DNA of 24,278 nucleotides from Nitrososphaeria archaeon. Lineage in GTDB: Archaea; Thermoproteota; Nitrososphaeria; Nitrososphaerales; Nitrososphaeraceae. The position numbers were made by a program, and so were the translations under genes. The notes beneath the pieces are model-generated. The model did no database searches and was not told the origin of the DNA. It saw nothing but the letters and a program-made list of their open reading frames with translations. Where the stretch lies: assembly GCA_021324715.1 (NCBI GenBank), contig JAJPIN010000028.1:1-24278 (forward strand), given 5' to 3'. Below are positions 7,436 through 15,573 of the stretch, piece by piece. The first letter of the stretch is position 1. Each line of letters begins with the position of its first letter.

Positions 7436-7570
7436 TGCCAAGATTCTAAGACAGGGTATTGATATTGGTTTGTCTAAAGTCATTTTATATTTATAGACAA
7501 TATCAAGTAATAAGTGTAGTGCAAATCAACGACTGATTAAATTATTTTATTTTATTTATCGAGGTTCAAA

Positions 7571-8062
7571 TTAAATTCTGTCGATTATAGAACTAGGAAT
7601 TGATATTTTTCTACTGACAACACTAACAATTTCACTCCATACTACATCGTTAACTCCGTCCATCGCCTTTATTTTTTCAAGGATGTCAAGGATTGAAGCA
7701 TTATCTTTAAGAATTGTTTCTACCCTCAAATCAATTGTATGTTCTCCTATGCTCTTACCGACATATGTTACTTCATTAGAATCTATCAGTTTACTGGCAA
7801 CAGCGTTTACCATTCCATTCCTTATGGAAATAAAAAAGTCAACACGTTTCCAACCAAATTTCTCTATATCCAAGACATAATGCATCTTTAAAAATTTGCT
7901 TTCTAACCGCTTACGTCTCCTTCTAACGGTAGTAATGGGTATTCCTAATTTTGCTGATAAACTCTTGCTAGATTTCAAATCACCATTAGGCATAAGTAAG
8001 ATTTTTAATAATTTCCTATCCATATCGGATATGCTAGTTTCTTTTTTATCTGCCTGCGACAC
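7571..8062 (-). CDS. Lrp/AsnC-type transcriptional regulator
   Basis: A 163-residue protein. An N-terminal helix-turn-helix (about 12-60: SDMDRKLLKILL, LSAKLGIPITTVRRRRKRLE) matches the AsnC-type winged helix, with a basic recognition helix. It is followed by a C-terminal alpha/beta ligand/oligomer domain of the AsnC/RAM type (about 63-155; VDFFISIR, TYVGKSIGEHTIDLRVE, VNDVVWSEIVSV). The total length is typical of archaeal Lrp proteins. The start codon is GTG at 8062. It is a single-gene unit; the target and ligand cannot be told from the sequence. It may act on its own promoter or on neighbours such as the inverted-repeat promoters beyond 8241. Confidence 0.85.
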   Translation of the reverse strand: MSQADKKETSISDMDRKLLKILLMPNGDLKSSKSLSAKLGIPITTVRRRRKRLESKFLKMHYVLDIEKFGWKRVDFFISIRNGMVNAVASKLIDSNEVTYVGKSIGEHTIDLRVETILKDNASILDILEKIKAMDGVNDVVWSEIVSVVSRKISIPSSIIDRI

Positions 8063-8240
8063 TTTAGATAATAATCGGATTCAAGTTATATAATTATTAC
8101 TTTAATAAGAATATACTGCAAGTATTTTATAATTAATGATAATTATTTGAGAAACCTGGATATAAAAGTAAATTAAATTTGAATTTATACTCTAAGTAAC
8201 ATAAACTCTGTCTCAGAAAGAGATGAAATCGATAAAATTA

Positions 8241-8344
8241 TTTGAAAATTTGGTTTTAACGATTGGGGTAATTTGCTTGATGGTCTATTGCTATTGAAAT
8301 CATACATTTATCGGATTATAGTCATTTATAGCATGTTAGGACAT
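8241..8344 (+). promoter_or_regulatory. Duplicated upstream region, left arm (promoter of the response regulator)
   Basis: Positions 8290-8344 are a perfect 55-nt inverted copy of 11956-12010. The similarity continues imperfectly back to about 8241 (matching up to about 12062), including ggttttaacgat. A TATA-like tttata lies at 8325-8330. The arm precedes the response regulator gene (start 8395) by 50 nt, and its twin precedes the small-protein gene starting at 11943. Identity over a non-coding promoter region suggests shared regulation through recent duplication or maintained recombination. The gap 8063-8240 shows no gene. Confidence 0.75.
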
Positions 8345-8394
8345 AATTTGTTCGATTAGGATCATGGGAGTGATAGAAGGCTGTTTAGATTTTA

Positions 8395-8820
8395 TTGTCT
8401 ACTAGAAAAAGGCTTATAGCTATAGTAGACGACGAATTCGATATTGCTCAGCTATTCCACGATGCTTTAGTTACAATTAATGGTTTCTCGGTTTTCGCCT
8501 TTACAGACCCTATAACAGCACTTGAACATTTTGCAGCTAATAGAGACAATTATGTGATAATTATTTCTGATTTAAGAATGCCTTCCATTAATGGAATGGA
8601 TTTGGTAAAGAAGATAAAAGAATTGAATCCCTTTGTGAGAACGATACTAATGACAGCATTCGGAATTAAAGATGATTTATTTCAAGAATATGCAAAAAAG
8701 GAAATAATAAACGGATTCCTTCAGAAACCTATACATTTAGCAGATCTTTATACAGAAGTAAATAACCAGTTACATAATTACGAGTTACAAAAACAAAAAT
8801 TATTGATAAAAATTAAATGA
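8395..8820 (+). CDS. Single-domain response regulator (CheY-like receiver)
   Basis: A 141-residue receiver domain with no output domain. The acidic pair is in AIVDDE; the phosphoacceptor Asp is in IIISDLRMP; the Thr is in TILMTAF; the Lys is in GFLQKPI. All catalytic positions of a phosphorylatable receiver are present. It would take a phosphoryl group from a hybrid or orphan histidine kinase, none of which is in the window. The start is TTG at 8395, which places the first strand correctly. A short overlapping frame begins with ATG at 8364 and runs 13 codons past this TTG, so the leader may matter for initiation. It is a paralogue of the truncated gene at the window start, and its promoter region is duplicated at 11956-12062. 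Confidence 0.9.
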   Translation: MSTRKRLIAIVDDEFDIAQLFHDALVTINGFSVFAFTDPITALEHFAANRDNYVIIISDLRMPSINGMDLVKKIKELNPFVRTILMTAFGIKDDLFQEYAKKEIINGFLQKPIHLADLYTEVNNQLHNYELQKQKLLIKIK

Positions 8821-8839
8821 CCACCTGCATTTAACAAAA

Positions 8840-8932
8840 TCATTTCTTATTCACTAGGTTTAACATAGCGCTTTCAATTTTATCCAGTTTAACTGGTTTC
8901 ATTAAAACTTGTATATTCTTTCTGTAAAAATT
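8840..8932 (-). pseudogene. Relic of a response-regulator receiver domain (C-terminal end)
   Basis: On the minus strand this stretch reads IQVLMKPVKLDKIESAMLNL and ends with VNKK and TGA. That is the last strand, the conserved Lys (MKPV) and the final helix of a receiver domain. The upstream sequence in the same frame (FILYSNRFQKTNFYRKN) does not continue the domain and meets a stop. It lies tail to tail with the intact regulator at 8395-8820. It is best read as the surviving 3' end of a third regulator gene. Confidence 0.55.
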
Positions 8933-8974
8933 GGTTTTTTGAAATCTGTTACTATATATTAGTATGAATTAACT

Positions 8975-10768
8975 TTAGTTATCTGCTTGAGAATGGGTAT
9001 GTATGTTTTTTAATATTTCATGCACCTTATTTCTGAATAGGGTTAAGCCGATCCTTCTAGCGTATGGCTGACCTCTTGCAAATGATTCAGCCAAATTCCT
9101 GACAAACTCCATTTCTACTTTTGGCGGCATGGGTGGCTCAAATGGATCGACATATGCTTCCACTATGGTTGGCTTTCGTTCTTTCATAGCTTCATGTATT
9201 TTAGATCTTATTTCGGATGGCTCATTGATAGCATATCCTTTACCACCGCAATCTTCAGCAAAACTTGCAAAATCGATTGGAGAAAATTCAACTCCAAATT
9301 CCGGGTTTCCCAGGAATCCCATTTGTTCCCATCTAATCATACCTAAGGTATTATTCTTGATAACAATTATTTTTATTGGAAGGTTATATTGTACAGCAGT
9401 GGCAAATTCGCCCATCAGCATTGTCAATCCACCATCACCAACAAACGCCACGCACTGTCTTTCTGGAAATGCGATCTGTGCTGCTATCGCATAGGGTAAG
9501 CCACATGCCATACTAGCTAAAGTACCTGATACAGAAAATTTCATTCCTTCTCTAATAATTATGTGTCGAGCTGCCCAAGATGTATTCGTACCGGAATCTG
9601 TAGAAATAATTGCATTATCTTCCAGTTCATCAGAGATCGCTTTTGCAATAACTTGTGGCTTGATTGGCTTGTCAGTTCTAGTACTTTGTTCTTTCAATAA
9701 ACTATTCCAGCTTTTCATTGCTTGTTGTTTTGAATTTAAAAATTCTGGATTATCATTTTGATTTAGCAATGGTAGCAGTGCGGACAGTATGAGCTTTGAA
9801 TCACCCACTAGACCAATTTCAACAGGATAACGAAGACCTATCTTTTCAGCTTTTATATCAATTTGAATTCCTCTTGCTTGACCAGGCTTTGGAAGATAAT
9901 CAATATAGGGAAACGATGTTCCAACCATAAGTAACGTATCTGCTTCACTCATAGCATCGCTGGATGGTTCTGTTCCAAGTAAACCGAGACCGCCAATACT
10001 ATATGGATTATCGTCAGGAATTACGGCTTTACCCAAGAGTGCTTTAACTACTGGAGCACCCAATTTTTCTGCAAGTGCAATTATCTCTTCTCCAGAATCC
10101 AGCGCTCCTTGTCCTACAAGTAGAACAATCCTACTACCTTCATTAAGAATTTTGGCTGCTTTTACTAGTAAAGATTGACTTGGAATTGTTTCGGCAGCAT
10201 ACACATTAGAGGTGTGGTAGGCAACATTATGTCTAGTATAGTTACCATTCAATTTCTTTTCTTGGATATCTATCGGAATTGTTATGTGGCTCACTCCTCT
10301 TTGTGCAAGAGCGGTTCTGCACGCAATGTCCACTGCCATCTCGGCTTGTTCTGGAACACTTATCATGGTATTATAGACTGAGACGTCGGAGAAAAGATTT
10401 AACAGGTTTATGTCCTGTTGGTAACTTGAATTCATCAAATCAGAATATGTGCTTCCCGTAATGGCAATAACAGGAGTGTTATCTGCTTTTGCATCATAAA
10501 GTCCATTCAAAAGGTGTATTGCACCTGGTCCTGAAGTTGCAAGACACGCTCCAAGTTTTCCAGTATATTTTGCGTACGCACAAGCCATAAAAGCTGCCGA
10601 TTCTTCATGTCTCACAAGGATGAATTTGATTCTATCCTGTCTACGTCTTAATGCTTCCATAAATCCATTTATTCCATCACCGGGTAACCCGAAAATGACT
10701 TCAACTTTCCAATCCAGTAATGCTTCAGCTACAATATCAGCAGTACGCATGTTTTCATATTCGCTCAT
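8975..10768 (-). CDS. Thiamine diphosphate enzyme, pyruvate oxidase / pyruvate:quinone dehydrogenase type
   Basis: A 597-residue ThDP enzyme with the three-domain layout of the acetolactate synthase/pyruvate oxidase family. The Pyr domain is at about 8-175, with FGLPGDGINGFMEAL and the catalytic Glu55 in RHEESAAF. A central nucleotide-fold domain (about 198-340) is followed by a PP domain (about 370-555) with GDGG (444-447) and NNT (472-474) for Mg-ThDP. The N-terminal block resembles E. coli PoxB (GDSLNG, RHEEVAAF, GPGNLHLINGL) more than acetolactate synthase. PoxB-type enzymes oxidatively decarboxylate pyruvate to acetate or acetyl phosphate, passing electrons to quinone or O2. Whether this one carries FAD or binds the membrane cannot be seen. 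It starts 59 nt from the divergent Rieske relic. Confidence 0.85.
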   Translation of the reverse strand: MSEYENMRTADIVAEALLDWKVEVIFGLPGDGINGFMEALRRRQDRIKFILVRHEESAAFMACAYAKYTGKLGACLATSGPGAIHLLNGLYDAKADNTPVIAITGSTYSDLMNSSYQQDINLLNLFSDVSVYNTMISVPEQAEMAVDIACRTALAQRGVSHITIPIDIQEKKLNGNYTRHNVAYHTSNVYAAETIPSQSLLVKAAKILNEGSRIVLLVGQGALDSGEEIIALAEKLGAPVVKALLGKAVIPDDNPYSIGGLGLLGTEPSSDAMSEADTLLMVGTSFPYIDYLPKPGQARGIQIDIKAEKIGLRYPVEIGLVGDSKLILSALLPLLNQNDNPEFLNSKQQAMKSWNSLLKEQSTRTDKPIKPQVIAKAISDELEDNAIISTDSGTNTSWAARHIIIREGMKFSVSGTLASMACGLPYAIAAQIAFPERQCVAFVGDGGLTMLMGEFATAVQYNLPIKIIVIKNNTLGMIRWEQMGFLGNPEFGVEFSPIDFASFAEDCGGKGYAINEPSEIRSKIHEAMKERKPTIVEAYVDPFEPPMPPKVEMEFVRNLAESFARGQPYARRIGLTLFRNKVHEILKNIHTHSQADN

Positions 10769-10827
10769 GACATATACTATAATGTCTGATATGATATGTA
10801 GCTTTTGCTACAAATGGTAATCAACGA

Positions 10828-11091
10828 ATGATTGGTACTCAATATGGTGAATCAAACAACAGGAAACGCCTTATAAGTCTCGTAACTTATTATTATATAA
10901 CGACGCCTCCATTTAAAATAGACCTAGAGAAGACCGATTTTCAAGAAGGAAAACTAACAAAAACAGACATCGAAGGCAAATCAATTGTACTGGTAATGTT
11001 AAATGGTAAACTATTCGCCATAGATTCAAGAAATAAAAAAGAGGAAGATTCTAAAAGCTATTGTGGTTCGTATTTCCCTATATTGTTGTAA
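10828..11091 (+). pseudogene. Truncated Rieske-type ferredoxin gene
   Basis: The frame from 10828 encodes 87 residues. The part from about residue 29 resembles the N-terminal strands of small Rieske ferredoxins: KIDLEKTDFQEGKL, TDIEGKSIVLVMLNGKLFAI. In a working protein this is followed by the cluster-binding CxH and CxxH boxes; here the frame runs into unrelated residues (NKKEEDSKSYCGSYF) and stops. Both Fe-S boxes are missing, so it is not functional. The first 28 codons, including a TATA-like stretch (ttattatataac), are probably the old promoter. Its end overlaps the end of the minus-strand pseudogene at 11078. Confidence 0.6.
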
Positions 11092-11357
11092 TAAATGTAG
11101 CATAGAGCGCTAATGCAATCTTCACAGCTTCCTTTGTCTCCAGATCCTTTATTTTAACAACTAGGTCTTTATCTTCATTCGTTACCAATTCAGCCAGGAC
11201 TGGATGTCTTGCTTTTAGGTCTTTAATTAACTATAGGTGTCAATGGATGTTGTATATGACTCTGTGTATATACTATCTTTTCTGGATTAACAATCAGTGC
11301 AGTAGCTCTCAGTATTCCGACTGTCAACACAAAGATAGCAATTTTCATGTGTTTCAT
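11078..11357 (-). pseudogene. Frameshifted gene for a small exported protein
   Basis: On the minus strand the ATG at 11357 begins a signal peptide (MKHMKIAIFVLTVGILRATA). The frame continues to QHPLTPIVN and stops at 11223. A second frame, open from just upstream and without its own start, continues DLKARHPVLAELVTNEDKDL, then VVKIKDLETKEAVKIALALY, ending at 11078. The two parts abut and both look coding, so one frameshift (11225-11260) has split a protein of about 90 residues. The family is not recognised. If instead the first part is complete, it would be a 44-residue exported peptide. Confidence 0.5.
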
Positions 11358-11523
11358 ATTAGACATTATTTTCTAATCTCGAAGGAGTATATTTAACTGA
11401 TTCTATTACAAAACTTCTCAATAGTTCTAAGGTGATTTAAGGATGTTGCTGGAAACAAAGAAATGATCAGGTAGTTTGTTATTTTGCCACCAGTTTTCTT
11501 TCTTTAATTCGGTAACACGACGA

Positions 11524-11943
11524 TTATTTGTAAAATAAGTGCCCCAATTTTTGGAACAAACCAGTTTTCGTTACTTTGGTACCACCATCACCCATATCAC
11601 CCAGAAAGCTGTCAAATACTGATTCGACTTCTTTTGGTTTGGTATCAGCTTCTTGTTTAATCAAATCTACTGCCTGTTGTGTATATTGAGTAACCTGATG
11701 TGAATCTTTTATGTCCGTTTTTTCCAGTACTTGTTTCACTAAGGAGTGATCAGCATTTAAGCCTCTTAAATTTGAAAGTACAGACATTATGTTTTCAATT
11801 CCGCCAGTATTACTATTACCCGCAAGCTGCTTCCCCACATATTGAATTACTTCAGTAAGTATAGTGCTAGCCTGTGGTTCATTTAAGCCACTTTTTTTGG
11901 TAAAAATATTTACCAGGTTATCCTTATTCATCTCTAGATTCAT
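11524..11943 (-). CDS. Small helical protein of unknown function
   Basis: A 139-residue soluble protein, not recognised with certainty. It looks almost wholly helical: an N-terminal part (LVNIFTKKSGLNEPQASTIL), a middle with IQYVGKQLAGNSNTGGIENI, and a C-terminal linker DSFLGDMGDGG before a basic end (KLGHLFYK). The Gly-rich GNSNTGG and GDMGDGG segments divide helical repeats of similar length. Its interest lies in its promoter: the region from 11956 upstream is the inverted twin of the response regulator's promoter. A TATA-like tttata ends 26 nt before the ATG, so transcription is probably leaderless. Co-regulation with the response regulator is likely (inference). Confidence 0.75.
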   Translation of the reverse strand: MNLEMNKDNLVNIFTKKSGLNEPQASTILTEVIQYVGKQLAGNSNTGGIENIMSVLSNLRGLNADHSLVKQVLEKTDIKDSHQVTQYTQQAVDLIKQEADTKPKEVESVFDSFLGDMGDGGTKVTKTGLFQKLGHLFYK

Positions 11944-11955
11944 ATCCTACATATA

Positions 11956-12062
11956 ATGTCCTAACATGCTATAAATGACTATAATCCGATAAATGTATGA
12001 TTTCAATAGCGATAAACCGTAAGGCAAAATAAATCTGATCGTTAAAACCAAAATTTCAAAAC
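11956..12062 (-). promoter_or_regulatory. Duplicated upstream region, right arm (promoter of the 11524-11943 gene)
   Basis: Positions 11956-12010 are the exact reverse complement of 8290-8344 (55 nt), with looser similarity on to about 12062. Read on the minus strand it holds a TATA-like TTTATA 26 nt before the ATG at 11943. With the left arm it encloses a 3.6-kb segment as an inverted repeat. Confidence 0.75.
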
Positions 12063-12130
12063 ATAATTAATAATTATCTTGACTTTATTGAAATCATAAG
12101 TGCAATTAATTTAATATTTGTTGGTCCGGG

Positions 12131-12175
12131 CTCGGAGGGATGAATCTGGAATTTCTTATGGGCCCAATTTAGAGC
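12131..12175. repeat. Dispersed repeat, partial copy C
   Basis: Positions 12131-12155 are identical to 6427-6451 in copy A (25 nt), and atttaga recurs after a similar distance. The tRNA-like part of copies A and B is not evident downstream. The gggc/gccc bases around it (12128-12131, 12161-12164) could pair, as could ggac/gtcc in copy A. The remaining gap (12176-12463) holds no gene that I can see. Confidence 0.55.
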
Positions 12176-12463
12176 TACTAATTTTAGTAATAACATAATC
12201 TCCCCTTAGATTATCTTCGCATGTGAGTTATAGTGAGCAAATTATAAAACCTTCAAGTCAATTGTAAACGGCCTGATCACTAAACTGGTGGGCCCAGAAG
12301 ATTGTTATACCGTTTGCTTTCAAGTTCGAATTCTTGAACTACCGCGAAGACGGCATTTTTTAAAAATAGCGCAGTATAACAGAGCAAGGCAATGGTTTAT
12401 TATAAGTATCCAAATGAGATCGGGTTAATAATTATTGTCTAGTAATACAATTGGCATTTAGGT

Positions 12464-12868
12464 CTACCGTTTACTATCCTTTATACTATTCTTAGAAAAG
12501 ATTGAAGTGCGATTGTAATTCAGTATGATTACTACACTTGTGGCAATGTAAATTATCTGAAAAATTTCTGTTGCGATTCCAATATTATTGATAGGTGCTC
12601 CCCTTCCAGTTATTGGATTGTCGGGCATTCTGGTCATTGCCCACATAATTATCAAGACTAAAGTACCTGCAATTCCAATGTAGAACCAGATTCTTCCCCA
12701 ATTCTTTATCGTTGGCAGTACCCAGAATATTTGGGCAATACCGCCTACCAAAAAGAAAATACCAATCCAGGGGTTTCTGCCAATTGAATTTGAAACCAAA
12801 GTCAAATGAAGCACGCCAGCAATAAATGTACTTACAGCGGCGGCAACCAAAAGCCACTTAATACTCAT
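12464..12868 (-). CDS. Four-helix integral membrane protein of unknown function
   Basis: A 134-residue protein with four membrane segments: about 4-24 (LLVAAAVSTFIAGVLHLTLV), 33-50 (WIGIFFLVGGIAQIFWVL), 60-80 (WFYIGIAGTLVLIIMWAM) and 98-119 (IATEIFQIIYIATSVVIILN). A conserved-looking loop MPDNPITGRGAPI lies between helices 3 and 4, and a basic tail closes the protein. The first helix contains a His (HLTLV) and the third a Trp-rich face, as in small thaumarchaeal membrane proteins with an oxygen- or haem-related look, but no family can be named. The ATG at 12868 is convincing. It follows the metallophosphoesterase gene on the same strand with a 56-nt gap, so the two may be co-transcribed. Confidence 0.7.
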   Translation of the reverse strand: MSIKWLLVAAAVSTFIAGVLHLTLVSNSIGRNPWIGIFFLVGGIAQIFWVLPTIKNWGRIWFYIGIAGTLVLIIMWAMTRMPDNPITGRGAPINNIGIATEIFQIIYIATSVVIILNYNRTSIFSKNSIKDSKR

Positions 12869-12924
12869 GATAATTGAATGACTTAATCATTAATAAGGGA
12901 GTAATTCGACTGATGAGCCGATCT

Positions 12925-13938
12925 CTACTTCGTAATAGTAAAGTTATCCAGTTTATTCAAATTATTATTATAGAAGGTACCAGTCAGAGTATTTGACTTT
13001 TGTAATTTTTCAATATCTACGTTTAGAATACCATATTGAGCAAACTGAGTTATCGTATTGGGGGATTGGCTTGAGAAATTGTAAAGTGGCGCTCCCCCTG
13101 TTCCAACGGTAATAAATATTGGAGCTTTAGGGTTGGAAAAATTGTATTTTTGTTTGTCTGAGATTATTGGATATGATGGCGAGGGATTGTTGAAAGTAAT
13201 TGGATATGTTCGCTGATAGTTATGGTTATGGGCTTGTAATACAAGGTCAACTCCATATGTGTCAAAAAGTGAGTGGTAAAAATCCCGAAGTTGCTCTTCA
13301 GCAGGATGGGTCGAATTTGATGAATAGAACGGTCTAAAAGAATACACAATTATCCAATCTATACTCTTATTTTCATGGGCCATCTTAAGATCATTTCTGA
13401 CAAATTCATATTGTTGCGAATTTACTGCATATGGTATTATATTATTTTTAGCGGTTGCCATTGCCAAGAAGTGCACATTGTTATGATTAAAAGAATAATA
13501 CGGCTTTGTCAAATTGAAATGCTTTAGATATGTATCATATTTGAACAATTCATTTGTCATATCGTGATCTCCAAATGCTATTTTGACTTTTCCGCTACTG
13601 TCTAGAGGACTAATTGCATCTAACCAACAGTTAGGAGATCTCTCGTATGAAAGATCTCCTAAGGCTAGTACAATTTGTGGATTTTTCTTTACCATATTTG
13701 ATACCGCGCTATTAGCCTCAACGCTACAACCAAAATCCCCCGCAGCAACGAAATTGAATTTTTGCTCTCCTATAACTTTAGGTTCATTACTTCCTTCTGA
13801 TGGAGTGTGAAATAGTACGGTAGCAAGTAACAAAAAAGTTAACAGCGTCAATAATCCAACTTCCTTACGATTAATCTTCAAATAACCGGACGGTGTTATT
13901 AACGGGAGAGTTAGTTCGGAGAGGCTTGCCTTTTCCAA
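12925..13938 (-). CDS. Membrane-anchored calcineurin-like metallophosphoesterase, altered active site
   Basis: A 337-residue protein with an N-terminal membrane anchor (about 28-44, LLTLLTFLLLATVLF) and an extracytoplasmic phosphoesterase domain of the purple-acid-phosphatase type. Motifs in order: GDFG (67-70), GDLSY (94-98), GDHD (123-126) where GNHD/E is usual, VYSFRPFY (198-205) where a metal-binding His is usual (Phe201), and AHNHNYQR (236-243) for GHxHxYxR. Two or three metal-site positions are thus changed, while the first Asp motifs and the final HxH remain. Such enzymes hydrolyse phosphate esters outside the cell; activity here may be reduced or metal use altered. The start is TTG at 13938 with a TATA-like tttatattc about 25 nt upstream. 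Several NxS/T sequons fit an exported archaeal protein. Confidence 0.82.
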   Translation of the reverse strand: MEKASLSELTLPLITPSGYLKINRKEVGLLTLLTFLLLATVLFHTPSEGSNEPKVIGEQKFNFVAAGDFGCSVEANSAVSNMVKKNPQIVLALGDLSYERSPNCWLDAISPLDSSGKVKIAFGDHDMTNELFKYDTYLKHFNLTKPYYSFNHNNVHFLAMATAKNNIIPYAVNSQQYEFVRNDLKMAHENKSIDWIIVYSFRPFYSSNSTHPAEEQLRDFYHSLFDTYGVDLVLQAHNHNYQRTYPITFNNPSPSYPIISDKQKYNFSNPKAPIFITVGTGGAPLYNFSSQSPNTITQFAQYGILNVDIEKLQKSNTLTGTFYNNNLNKLDNFTITK

Positions 13939-14392
13939 AAGTAACGAAATATTTTCGCCAGAATATAAATGTAGATTGATACAAATGTCTAAACATTGGA
14001 TGAGTTTGCTATAAAATCATAGATTCCTTATAGCATATACGAACAAGGAAATTGCATAAATCGGAGATTCCTGATTTCTCTGTTTCTTAATTTTCGGGCC
14101 CGGAAGCGTTCACGATAGATCTGTCACTAATTAGATCATTGAGGGAATCTTAAATCTACATGATAATATGAAGTAGTTTTATGATTAACATGGGCTGGTC
14201 GGATGGACATTGTTTACAATATGAATCCACTTAAAATTGACAAGGATTGATCAGGAATCGGGTTTGGTGGAAATTCAATACACAAGTGTATGTAATCCAA
14301 CATTGGATTTGACCACAAATTTGGTATCATTTCTAGCCTTAAATTCTAACATCTACCCCCAAACTCTAATAGTAAGTTAATGACTTGTTTAA
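13939..14392. other. Intergenic region without a gene
   Basis: This 454-nt gap separates divergent genes and holds their promoters. Two similar stretches containing agattcct (ataaaatcatagattcct near 14010-14030 and cataaatcggagattcct near 14056-14073) and a ttcctt/aaggaa dyad around 14026-14051 are visible, along with a GC-rich ttcgggcccgga near 14093. No coding frame is convincing. Confidence 0.5.
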
Positions 14393-15424
14393 ATGAACGT
14401 GAAGATGAATCGCACAAAAAAATCAAAGGAAGTATTATCCGTTATCATCCTATTTGGCTTGGTTAATTCCACTTGTCTCATAGTAGTTAATGGCCCACTC
14501 GTTTATGGTCAATCAAATCAAACTATATCCAACGCAGACTTACTGAACACACCAGTAAAGAAAGTTCACGTAGGAGATATTGATATTGGGTACAAAATGT
14601 TAGGTAAAGGTGAACCGATTTTACTTTTTAACGGTGCTTCGGATAATATGAACGCCTGGGACGAAGCCTTTCTAAAAGGTCTTTCTTCAAATCACACAGT
14701 GATTGTGTTTGATCAACGTGGAATTGCAAATACAACAATTGGTTCTAAATCATACTCTTATCAGCAACTAGCAGACGATTCAGCTGGATTACTTGATGCT
14801 CTGAAAATATCAAAAGCAGATGTTATGGGATACTCTCTTGGATCATACTTAGCCCAACAGCTTACAATCACGTATCCAAATAAGGTGAACAGTCTTATAC
14901 TTGTTGGTTCATCATGTGGCGGAAAAGATCATACACCTAAACCACCCGAGTTTATAAAATTGCAATCCGACGTCGTAAATAAATCACTAAATAATGTTTC
15001 TATTTCACTGGGGGAGATGAAAGCGCTTGTATCTGCTTCATTAGGAGAAGAATGGATAAGACTGCATCCTGATTCTGTTAACATTCCAGAAAACATTACT
15101 TCGTTACAACAACTGAAGCCTGGTTTACCACCCGAGGTAGCGAATAATCAGAATAATGTAGGAAAGCATTGGGAGGACAATCCAAACTGGAGTGGTACTT
15201 GTGATGAGCTTGCGAAATTGGCTAAGCCCACGTTGGTCATAACTGGCACCGATGATAATCAATACCAACCGCATGTTAATTCTTTAAAGATAGTAGAAAA
15301 GATTCCAGGAGCTTGGCTTGTACAGATCAAAGATGCTGGTCATGCAGTAATGGATCAATATCCAGAAGTGATCGGAAGGATATTAAGTACATTTCTATCG
15401 ACAACATCAAATCCATCTAGCTAA
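14393..15424 (+). CDS. Exported alpha/beta hydrolase
   Basis: A 343-residue protein with a signal peptide or lipid-free anchor (about 12-40, VLSVIILFGLVNSTCLIVV, then YGQSN). The alpha/beta hydrolase fold follows. The nucleophile elbow is GYSLG (Ser148), the acid is in TGTDDNQY (Asp287 or 288), and the His is in AGHAVMDQYP (His317). The oxyanion region LFNGASDNMNAW has NG where HG is usual. VFDQRGIANT is the typical strand and turn of the family. It is likely an extracytoplasmic esterase, peptidase-like or haloperoxidase-like hydrolase; the substrate cannot be named. ATG at 14393 gives MNVKMNRTKKSK, a basic n-region proper for a signal peptide. It is divergent from the metallophosphoesterase gene. 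Confidence 0.88.
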   Translation: MNVKMNRTKKSKEVLSVIILFGLVNSTCLIVVNGPLVYGQSNQTISNADLLNTPVKKVHVGDIDIGYKMLGKGEPILLFNGASDNMNAWDEAFLKGLSSNHTVIVFDQRGIANTTIGSKSYSYQQLADDSAGLLDALKISKADVMGYSLGSYLAQQLTITYPNKVNSLILVGSSCGGKDHTPKPPEFIKLQSDVVNKSLNNVSISLGEMKALVSASLGEEWIRLHPDSVNIPENITSLQQLKPGLPPEVANNQNNVGKHWEDNPNWSGTCDELAKLAKPTLVITGTDDNQYQPHVNSLKIVEKIPGAWLVQIKDAGHAVMDQYPEVIGRILSTFLSTTSNPSS

Positions 15425-15573
15425 TGTAAGTATAATGGGGAATCCATAACAGTATATCACATCAATCCATAAATCTAAATTTAAATTCATTCCAAAATAG
15501 TAATAGATAATTCAACGAGATATCAGAATTGGTATCATTTAACACCTAAACCGATAAAAATCAATATCTATAA

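Noticed and set aside
8884..8896. Palindrome ccagtttaactgg as a terminator or operator
   Set aside because: It lies inside the coding relic of a receiver domain (KPVKLD), which explains the sequence, and no T-run follows closely.
12331..12350. tRNA T-arm suggested by gttcgaattc
   Set aside because: The flanking stem does not pair in register and no cloverleaf can be built; it is probably a chance near-palindrome.
12585..12857. Overlapping minus-strand frame inside the four-helix membrane protein gene
   Set aside because: It is the other reading frame of a clearly hydrophobic membrane protein and has random-looking composition.
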